DNA of 64,000 nucleotides from Stieleria magnilauensis (GTDB lineage Bacteria > Planctomycetota > Planctomycetia > Pirellulales > Pirellulaceae): contig CP036432.1 of the NCBI GenBank assembly GCA_007753675.1, forward strand, positions 3,446,394-3,510,393. The letters are read 5' to 3'. Below are positions 57,756-64,000 of this stretch, piece by piece. The notes beneath the pieces were generated by a model that did no database searches, was not told where the DNA came from, and saw only the letters and a list, made by a program, of their open reading frames with translations. Positions within the stretch are counted from its first letter, which is position 1. Every line of letters begins with the position of its first letter. The position numbers and the translations under genes were made by a program.

Positions 57756-59231
57756 TTATCTCGAGTTGGCTAATTGCTTTTGGACTTCGATGCGTCGAGT
57801 GAACGACTCCATGATGCGTCGATACAGTTCATCGCGGAGCACGGCGTCTTCAATTCCGGAATCGAGGTTGGGATTGTCGTTGACTTCGATGACATAGAAC
57901 TGACCGTCGGATTCTTTGACGTCGACGCCATACAGTCCGTTACCGATCAAGTTGGCGGCTTTTAGCGCCACCGAAACGGCCTTTCGTGGGGCGGTTTCGA
58001 CGGGCAAGGTCTCACATTTGCCGAATTTCGGCTTGGTGCCCTTGGAACCGTGGTTGGCGATCTGCCAGTGCCCTCGCGCCATGTGGTACTTGCAGGCGAA
58101 CACGGCGCGTTGATCGAGGATCCCGATCCGCCAATCGAAGTCGGTGCGCATGTACTCTTGGGCGATCAGCAGTTCCGAATCGGAAAAGAATTCGTCCAGA
58201 CGGCGTTTCAGGTCGTCGGCATTTTCGGCTTTGACGACGCCTTGCGAAAACGCGCTGTCGGGGCGTTTCAACACACACGGAAAACTGAGTTGCCCGGCGA
58301 CTTCATCGGCGTTGCCGCGATGGGCCACGATGGTTCGCGGCGTTGGCACTTTGGCTCGATTGAGCAATTCGGCCAGATAGACCTTGTTGGAACAGCGCAA
58401 GATCGAGAGCGGATCGTCGATCACGACCATCCCCGCCGCTTGCGCACGCCTGGCCGTGCGGTAGGTGTGATGGTTGACCGCGGTCGTTTCGCGAATGAAC
58501 AACGCGTCGAACTCCAGCAATCGCCCGGTGTCTTCGCGCGTGATCAATTCCGCCGCAATGCCTTCTTTCGCTGCGGCCTTGACCATCTTCTTCAACGCGG
58601 CTTCGTCCGACGGTGCCAATTCGCCTTCCTTCGGGTCATGCAAGATCGCCATGTCGTAGCGCGTCACCTGACGCTTCGTGCGAACGGTGCTCCGGCGAGT
58701 GAAGTGCCGCTGTGCGGCATCGGCAACGAATTGACGGTGGTGCTTGGGCACATCGTTCAATGCGATCGCCGACGCGCCACGCAGCCGCCACTTGCTGCCT
58801 CGGGTGAACTTGAATCGCAACAGCGGAGCTTGAAACAACGCGTACAACTCTTTGGCCAGCCGGCTATGCTTTTTGGCGACGTTTTCACCGAAGTACACGC
58901 TCAGCACAAAGCTGTCGGTCGTCAACGATTGCAACGACTTTTGAATCAGCTCCTCCAGATGTTGCGGGATCAGCCGGATCGCGGCGGTCCCCCGCAAGTC
59001 TTGGATCGTGACGACATCGGGCACCGCACGTTGCCCACGCGCCTCGGCCAACAACGACACGTAATAACCGAGGCTTTGGTAGGCGTACGATCGACACAGG
59101 TTGTAAACCCTGGCCCCACGTGGAGTGCTTCCATTGGGACTGGACAAGAATTCGCCTGGGTCAATGGTTTGAACGCCCTCAAACCGCCCGAGCCAATCGT
59201 CGGCGGTTTCGGCAACAAGCACGATGTTCAA
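57756..59231 (-). CDS. RimK-family ATP-grasp ligase with N-terminal RLAN-like domain
   Basis: The 491-residue protein has an N-terminal domain of about 190 residues (MNIVLVAETADDWLG ... NLCRSYAYQSLGYYVSLLAEARG), matching the RimK-like N-terminal region of these operons, and a C-terminal ATP-grasp domain: IRETTAVNHHTYR, FPCVLKRPDSAFSQGV (lysine of the ATP-grasp), ELLIAQEYMRTDFDWRIG, and VIEVNDNPNLDSGIED with the E/N metal pair. RimK-type ligases add glutamate or other acids to amines. Its start overlaps the stop of the peptidase gene (ATGA at 59231), so translation is coupled. Confidence 0.94.
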   Translation of the reverse strand: MNIVLVAETADDWLGRFEGVQTIDPGEFLSSPNGSTPRGARVYNLCRSYAYQSLGYYVSLLAEARGQRAVPDVVTIQDLRGTAAIRLIPQHLEELIQKSLQSLTTDSFVLSVYFGENVAKKHSRLAKELYALFQAPLLRFKFTRGSKWRLRGASAIALNDVPKHHRQFVADAAQRHFTRRSTVRTKRQVTRYDMAILHDPKEGELAPSDEAALKKMVKAAAKEGIAAELITREDTGRLLEFDALFIRETTAVNHHTYRTARRAQAAGMVVIDDPLSILRCSNKVYLAELLNRAKVPTPRTIVAHRGNADEVAGQLSFPCVLKRPDSAFSQGVVKAENADDLKRRLDEFFSDSELLIAQEYMRTDFDWRIGILDQRAVFACKYHMARGHWQIANHGSKGTKPKFGKCETLPVETAPRKAVSVALKAANLIGNGLYGVDVKESDGQFYVIEVNDNPNLDSGIEDAVLRDELYRRIMESFTRRIEVQKQLANSR

Positions 59232-60007
59232 TCCAAAATCCTTTCTGATGACGCAGCGGGTTCCAAAGTCAATAAATTGGCATCGTACGTGACGATACCC
59301 AGCAAGATGGCCGACGTGACTTGCGACAACGGCGCCAAGTAATTGTTCGTCGGTGCGAACGGATTGGGGTGCAACGGATCGGCAATCAAAACATTGCCCG
59401 AAACACGGTCGTATCCATGCAGCACCACAAAATGCCCGACCGGATCGCCGCCAATGTCGTCTGCAACACTGCTGCGTCCGTCCGCATCAAGCGGTTGGGG
59501 GCGCTCCCGTGATTCCTGATACAGGTAGGTTGCACTCAAGCCACACAGAATTGGCACGCCTGCGGTCAACGTTTTCGTGATCAAATGATCGTCCAGTCGC
59601 TGCATCCGCACGCGCCCGCCCAGCCGGAGGTACTGTAGGTAGTATCCCGTCGCAACTTCGAAACGCTTCACATCGATGTCCTTGCGGCAACGTTTAGCCT
59701 CCAGCTGCTGACGCAGCTTGTGGGACAATCGATCGGCCTCGGCGGTGCCGCTGGTCGGATCAAACCACGACGGATCGAATAGATGCAGATTATACGTCGT
59801 GATCTCGGTGTCGTAGCCTCGCTGGAGCGCATGGCACCCCAGTTGAACCGCCAACGTCCCCGAGCCGTTGCCGCCACCCGTTTCACCGATCAGCTGGCCA
59901 ATGTCGACGGGGTCATTCCAGTAGGCATAGACGGCCGCTAAGCATGTCGGACCACAACTTGAATCGTTGGGCTGGGGTTGTATTTCGAGGTGCAGCGCAT
60001 GTTTCAT
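59228..60007 (-). CDS. C39-like cysteine peptidase
   Basis: The 259-residue protein has a papain-like C39 fold: catalytic cysteine in NDSSCGPTCLAAVY, catalytic histidine in GHFVVLHGYDR and the aspartate in LIADPLHPNP. A tryptic-type central region (about 60-150) is larger than in bacteriocin-processing domains and no membrane segment is present. The gene is the first of the minus-strand amidoligase set and is coupled to the ATP-grasp gene. It may cut or deacylate the peptide product, or act as an immunity or maturation enzyme. ATG 60007 follows the family's usual start better than the frame from 60028. Confidence 0.9.
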   Translation of the reverse strand: MKHALHLEIQPQPNDSSCGPTCLAAVYAYWNDPVDIGQLIGETGGGNGSGTLAVQLGCHALQRGYDTEITTYNLHLFDPSWFDPTSGTAEADRLSHKLRQQLEAKRCRKDIDVKRFEVATGYYLQYLRLGGRVRMQRLDDHLITKTLTAGVPILCGLSATYLYQESRERPQPLDADGRSSVADDIGGDPVGHFVVLHGYDRVSGNVLIADPLHPNPFAPTNNYLAPLSQVTSAILLGIVTYDANLLTLEPAASSERILD

Positions 60008-60330
60008 GGAGCGACAGTGGCAAGACAACAGAACTCATCCGCTCCATCCAATGGGGTCGTAATGATGATCGCCAGTTGCAAGGCACATCGCGTACCAATG
60101 TCAATTGCTGCAGCGGCGGCGCGTCCGATTCTGATCTGGGCCGATCGACACCGCAATGGTTTTTCCATCATCCAGTCTGCCTGGGCGGATTGAACCGTCG
60201 CGACAAACCGTCACGACGGTCCAACAGCATCGCAATCCGGCAAAGAAACTGCCATCGCCGGAAAAATATTTTCCAGTCCGAATCGCCAGCGATGGTGTTC
60301 CGGCGGTAGGCAACGCTGCGAAGCATTGAT

Positions 60331-60447
60331 TGGCGGTAGGTGGGAGCCTTCCGGTGTTTGGGTAGCAATGAAAAACCGGAGGGCTCGCGGCCTGTCGCTA
60401 ACAAAAAACACCTGAAGATGGTAGCGGAACGGCGCGAGCCGTCCGGT
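60331..60447. repeat. Repeat family A, copies 3 and 3b
   Basis: A degenerate left arm (60331-60355, TGGCGGTAGGTGGGAGCCTT) pairs with a right arm at 60375-60401 (ACCGGAGGGCTCGCGGCCTG). A further left arm follows at 60422-60447 (TAGCGGAACGGCGCGAGCCG). A sequence like the family tail (CGCTGCGAAGCATTGAT, inverted) precedes the block. Confidence 0.8.
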
Positions 60448-60533
60448 GCCAGCTTGGAAACACCGTCAAACACGCGGAGAGACGTACTTCACGGCGTCAC
60501 GCTACCGGGTGACGCATGACATTTCGAGCTTCC

Positions 60534-60554
60534 GTCACGCACAGCGTGACCTAC
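60534..60554. repeat. Short palindrome family C, copy 2
   Basis: GTCACGC-ACA-GCGTGAC followed by CTAC; on the minus strand this reads GTAGGTCACGCTGTGCGTGAC, close to the copy at 55446. Confidence 0.7.
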
Positions 60555-60716
60555 AGCTAATGCAGCGACAGCCCGACTTGGCACGATTCGTGCATTCGAC
60601 CGGCAACGTCACGACAAACCGTCCGCGGGTGGTGTTCTCGGCGTGCAGCCCTGCATCGCGACTTCCTCGGCGTTTGTCTCTCACGCGTGTTCCCCAGCCC
60701 GCCACCAAGCACCTCC

Positions 60717-62975
60717 ATGCCACTCAAACGCTACCCGACCGTTCTCAGCTGCTGCCTTTGCGTTTCATTCTTTTTGCCAATTGCCGCTGCGAACGACTCG
60801 GCCAACTGGACACAGTGGCGTGGCCCGAATCAAAACGGAATCGCACAGGCGTCGGGACTGGTCGACGACGTCAAGTGGTCCGGCGGATCGGGAAGCAACA
60901 TTCGATGGAAGAACCCGCAAGCCGGCGGGATCTCCACCCCCGTCATCTTCAACGAACGACTCTACACCATCGTTCGTGATCAACCGGGCACCCCCAAAGA
61001 CGCCGAAAAGGTCATCTGCCTGGATGCGAACACGGGAGAGCAACTTTGGGAAAACGTTTACAACGTGTTCTTGTCAGACGTGCCCGCCGAGCGAATCGGT
61101 TGGTCCAACGTGGCTTGCGATCCGTACACCGGCAATGTCTACGCGCTCGGTGCCTGTTGCCTGCTGCAATCGATGAACGGACAAACCGGCCAGACGCTGT
61201 GGTCCCGGTCATTGAGCGAAGAATTCGGAATGCTCAGCACCTACGGCGGCCGCACCAACACGCCGGTGGTGTTCGAGGACCTGGTGATCATCAGTGGCGT
61301 CACGACGGGCTGGGACGAAACCGCCAGACCCGCGCACCGCTTCCTTGCCTTTGACAAAGCGACGGGAGTGCTCGCTTGGATCACCAGCACCCGACCGCTG
61401 CCCGAAGACACCACCTACAGCACGCCCATCATCACAACCATCAACGGGCAAGACGTGATGATTGCCGGCGCGGGCGACGGATTCCTGTATGGCATGCAAC
61501 CGCGAACCGGCAAGGTCCTCTGGAGTCAGCCGATTTCACGACGCGGTATCAACACGTCGGCCGTCGTCGATGACAACGGCCAAGTTTACACCGCCCACGG
61601 CGAAGAAAACCCGACCGGCACCGCGATGGGCGCCGTGGTCCGGATCGATGCCACACGAGCGAGCCTGGATTCGGCGTCGGCCGAAGTCTGGCGGACACCC
61701 GAGTTGACGGTCGGCAAAAGTTCGCCCTTGTTGGTCGACGGTCGGCTCTACGTGGTCGAGGATTCCTCGCACCTGCACGTGCTCGACGCGGAAACCGGCA
61801 ACGAGATCGGCGACGGACTGAAACTCGGCACTTCGATGCGTGGCAGTCTGATCTACGCCGACGGAAAGATCTATGCCTGCACCGCGACCGGCTACTTCTA
61901 CATTCTCAAGCCGACCGAGGACGGGATCGAATCGGTTTACAAGTCGCGTTTGCCGCGCGGTCATGAAGTCGGCGGTTCCTTGGCTGTTTCCAAAGGCCGG
62001 CTGTACCTGCCCACCACCGAAGGCCTGTACTGTTTGGCCAGCGAGCAGGCCGAGGACACCGCATCTGGCGAAAACGCAATCGCGTCGACGCTCGACGCCC
62101 AGCCTCGACCGGCCGTCACCGACACCACGATCAACCACTTGCAATTGATCCCCGCCGAAGCCATCGCAGTCCCGGGCGCGGCGCTGCCCCTGCGGTTGGT
62201 GGCGTACAACGCGATCGGGCAGCGTTTGGAAACTCCGGCAAACGCGACGTTTGAAGTGTCTGGCGATGGGCGAGTCGATGCCGACCAGAATTTCCTCGCG
62301 TCCAGCGAAGTCGTTGGCCACACCGCCGCCGTTGTGACCGCGCGCATCGGCGACCGCGTCGCGACATCCCGATTGCGCGTCGTCCCTCCGTTGCCCTGGC
62401 AATTCGACTTCAGCGACAACGAAGTTCCGATGACTTGGATCGGCGCCCGCTATCGTCACGAACCTCGCAAAATCGATGGCGACCCGGCGTTGGTCAAAAT
62501 CACCACCATTCCCAAAGGCACACGCAGCCAGTCTTGGATGGGACCGACTGACATGCACGACTACACCGTGACCGCGGACGTCAAAGCAGCGGTGGCGTCC
62601 AAGTTGCCCGACATCGGTCTGATCGCCCAACGCTACACGCTGGATTTGATGGGCACCAACCAGCAGCTACAAATTCGCACCTGGCCGGCGCAGAACCGGA
62701 TGGCGCGCAGTGTTTCGTTCGCTTGGAAAGCCGACACGTGGTATTCGATCAAATTTCAAGCCACCAACGAAGAGGGACAGCTCGTCTTGCGTGGCAAGGT
62801 TTGGCCGCGGGGAACGGAAGAACCTGATACCTGGACCTTGACCGCGACCGACCCCGCGCCCAACACCCAGGGCAGTCCCGGATTGTTCGGCAACGCCACC
62901 AACGCAGAGATCTTTATCGACAACGTCACCGTCGCGGCATTCCGGCCGGCGGCAAGTGAGCGAGACGACCGTTAA
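60717..62975 (+). CDS. Secreted PQQ-like beta-propeller protein
   Basis: A 752-residue exported protein: signal peptide (VLSCCLCVSFFLPIAAA), then the typical WTQWRGPNQNGIAQ start of planctomycete outer propellers, eight or so W-x and G-x-V/L-Y/W blade strands (about 30-450), and from about 470 a different C-terminal beta-domain ending with jelly-roll/LamG-like features (DYTVTADVKAA; SIKFQATNEEGQLVLRGKVW). It lacks the catalytic residues of quinoprotein dehydrogenases that I can recognise, so binding or scaffolding is more likely. Start at ATG 60717 puts the signal peptide first. No clear operon partner upstream; the next gene is 125 bases downstream. Confidence 0.87.
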   Translation: MPLKRYPTVLSCCLCVSFFLPIAAANDSANWTQWRGPNQNGIAQASGLVDDVKWSGGSGSNIRWKNPQAGGISTPVIFNERLYTIVRDQPGTPKDAEKVICLDANTGEQLWENVYNVFLSDVPAERIGWSNVACDPYTGNVYALGACCLLQSMNGQTGQTLWSRSLSEEFGMLSTYGGRTNTPVVFEDLVIISGVTTGWDETARPAHRFLAFDKATGVLAWITSTRPLPEDTTYSTPIITTINGQDVMIAGAGDGFLYGMQPRTGKVLWSQPISRRGINTSAVVDDNGQVYTAHGEENPTGTAMGAVVRIDATRASLDSASAEVWRTPELTVGKSSPLLVDGRLYVVEDSSHLHVLDAETGNEIGDGLKLGTSMRGSLIYADGKIYACTATGYFYILKPTEDGIESVYKSRLPRGHEVGGSLAVSKGRLYLPTTEGLYCLASEQAEDTASGENAIASTLDAQPRPAVTDTTINHLQLIPAEAIAVPGAALPLRLVAYNAIGQRLETPANATFEVSGDGRVDADQNFLASSEVVGHTAAVVTARIGDRVATSRLRVVPPLPWQFDFSDNEVPMTWIGARYRHEPRKIDGDPALVKITTIPKGTRSQSWMGPTDMHDYTVTADVKAAVASKLPDIGLIAQRYTLDLMGTNQQLQIRTWPAQNRMARSVSFAWKADTWYSIKFQATNEEGQLVLRGKVWPRGTEEPDTWTLTATDPAPNTQGSPGLFGNATNAEIFIDNVTVAAFRPAASERDDR

Positions 62976-62997
62976 CATTTTGCACTGCCACCACCTT

Positions 62998-63060
62998 TGA
63001 CGCTGTGAAGTACTCAATGGGTCTCGGGCCCTTCCGCTAAAATGTGCTTCACAGCGTTGC
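62998..63060. repeat. Repeat family A half-copy with inverted tail
   Basis: The right half-arm (GGGCCCTTCCGCTAA at 63026-63040) is flanked by inverted ACGCTGTGAAG (63000-63010) and CTTCACAGCGT (63047-63057), the tail of this family. It lies 40 bases before the next gene. Confidence 0.75.
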
Positions 63061-63100
63061 CCCACCTTAACGAACCCTTCTACCTTCCAAATCACACTTC

Positions 63101-63340
63101 ATGAAATATCTTGTTTGGGGACTTGTTGTCCTTCTGGTCGTCTTGCACCAGGATCTCTGGAACTGGGATAACGACCGGTTGGTGTTCGGATTCATGCCGG
63201 TCACGTTGGCGTATCACGCCGGGATCTCTATCGCGGCGAGCGTGGTTTGGTTTCTGGCGACGAAGTTCGCCTGGCCCAGCGATTTGGAAGGCGTCACAAA
63301 ATCGGCATCCGAAACCGAGCATTCGGAGGCCGTGTCATGA
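63101..63340 (+). CDS. DUF3311-like small membrane protein, symporter partner
   Basis: A 79-residue protein with two hydrophobic helices (about 3-18 and 31-55) and a polar, acidic C-terminal tail (KSASETEHSEAVS). It starts MKYLVWGLVVLLVVLHQDLW and contains the WNWDNDRLVFG loop between helices, as in small subunits that precede sodium:solute symporters. Its stop overlaps the symporter ATG (ATGA at 63337), so synthesis is coupled. Function as a symporter subunit is inferred from the coupled arrangement, and parallels the unrelated 40-residue gene at 44863. Confidence 0.86.
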   Translation: MKYLVWGLVVLLVVLHQDLWNWDNDRLVFGFMPVTLAYHAGISIAASVVWFLATKFAWPSDLEGVTKSASETEHSEAVS

Positions 63341-64000
63341 GCCCCGGAGTGATCAAAGTTTTAATCATCGGCGTCTATCTGGCGGCGCTCGTCAGTTTGG
63401 GGCTGTTTTCCTCGCGGCTGTTTCGCGGCACGTCAAAAGACTACCTGCTGGCCAGCCATTCGATCGGCCCGTTTCTGTTGTTGATGTCACTCTTCGGCAC
63501 GACAATGACGGGGTTCGCATTGGTCGGATCGACCGGTGAAGCGTTTGCCGAAGGGGTGGGCGTCTACGCGATGCTCGCGTCCTCGTCGGGCATCATTCAC
63601 TCGCTCTGTTTTTTCGTGCTGGGCATCAAGCTTTGGTCGTGGGGAAAGAAATACGGCTACACGACACAAATCGCATTTTTTCGCGATCGACTCGGCAGCG
63701 ACAAGATCGGCTTGCTGCTGTTCCCGATTCTCGTTGGGCTGGTCATCCCCTATCTGTTGGTCGGAATCATCTCGGCCGGCAAGGCGATCGAAGGCGCGAC
63801 GCGTGGCGATTTCCTGATGCTGACCGAATCGGGCAGCATTCCGCCGTGGTTGACCGAATTGGTGATCTGCGCCGTCGTGCTGGTGTATGTTTTCTTCGGT
63901 GGGATGCGGGGCACCGCTTGGGCCAACACATTCCAGACGATTGTCTTCATGGTCCTGGGTGTCGTTGCGTTTTATTTGATCGCGACGGGCTTGGCCGCCA
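63337..64000 (+). CDS. Sodium:solute symporter, 3' end missing
   Basis: The reading frame begins ATG 63337 and is open to the right edge (221 residues visible). It shows the SSS pattern: first helix (IIGVYLAALVSLGLF), the loop SKDYLLASHSIGPFLL, FGTTMTGFALVGSTGEA (sodium-site helix with the TT pair), GYTTQIAFFRDRLG, and a later VYVFFGGMRGTAWANTFQ block. It would take up an organic solute with sodium. It is coupled to the small membrane-protein gene before it. The substrate is unknown. Confidence 0.92.
   Translation, partial: MSPGVIKVLIIGVYLAALVSLGLFSSRLFRGTSKDYLLASHSIGPFLLLMSLFGTTMTGFALVGSTGEAFAEGVGVYAMLASSSGIIHSLCFFVLGIKLWSWGKKYGYTTQIAFFRDRLGSDKIGLLLFPILVGLVIPYLLVGIISAGKAIEGATRGDFLMLTESGSIPPWLTELVICAVVLVYVFFGGMRGTAWANTFQTIVFMVLGVVAFYLIATGLAA

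Larger units (their letters stand above)
60008..60716. other. Repeat-rich region between divergent genes
   Basis: About 700 bases with repeat family A copies (60331-60447) and a family C palindrome (60534-60554). No gene was recognised; promoters of the amidoligase set and the propeller gene lie at the two ends. Confidence 0.5.

Overview
The window looks like chromosomal DNA of a marine-type Planctomycetota bacterium, probably Pirellulaceae (Rhodopirellula-like). The evidence is family content: two secreted sulfatases, two large secreted PQQ-like propeller proteins, a cell-surface protein opening with the planctomycete 'RFERLEAR..LLA' N-terminus, Gfo/Idh and phytanoyl-CoA dioxygenase enzymes, FnIII and squalene-cyclase-like proteins, and GC-rich DNA with many dispersed palindromic repeats. 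No rRNA, tRNA, CRISPR array or prophage was recognised.

Layout. 1-3300 (+): an ATP-grasp ligase cut by the left edge, then a tightly packed set of an unusual E1-like protein, a CysO-like sulfur carrier ending in GG, and an E1-rhodanese fusion. 3527-11540 (-): a molybdate-type ABC transporter (ATPase, permease and a substrate-binding protein made of two fused binding domains), an unknown exported protein, and a 1305-residue methyltransferase/propeller/LamG protein. 11956-18571 (+): an RND efflux pair, PPK2 and a small membrane protein. 19407-27727: a probable stress module with a sigma-54 response regulator, truncated haemoglobin, PEP synthase, tandem universal stress protein, a two-domain kinase and zinc-finger thioredoxin; good sigma-54 promoter matches lie before the PEP synthase and stress-protein genes. 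28027-29983: dioxygenase and oxidoreductase. 30134-36496: cyclase-like protein and HlyD-type adaptor, divergent from a 1224-residue hybrid kinase.

36660-47805 (-): a TlpA-like thioredoxin and a sulfatase, then a compact set for carbamoyl/amide metabolism: isochorismatase-like hydrolase, M20 N-carbamoyl hydrolase, glutamine-dependent asparagine synthetase, a carbamoyltransferase with a changed amino-acceptor site, a sodium symporter, a coupled 40-residue membrane protein that is easy to miss, an FnIII protein and two small proteins. 48508-49804: MarR regulator and a RAYT transposase bounded by a perfect 19-bp inverted repeat that forms the end of the MarR gene. 49809-55364: second sulfatase, HpcH/HpaI aldolase, repeat-containing surface protein. 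55576-60007 (-): an amidoligase set (C39-like peptidase, RimK-type ATP-grasp, GCS2 ligase, N-formylglutamate-amidohydrolase-like enzyme), likely making and trimming a small peptide-like compound. 60717-64000 (+): a propeller protein, then a small membrane protein coupled to a symporter cut by the right edge.

The strongest candidates for undescribed biology are the carbamoyl/amide cluster, the amidoligase cluster, the E1 pair with one catalytically altered partner, the sigma-54 stress module, and a MITE-like repeat family whose ends supply the stop codons of two unrelated genes.
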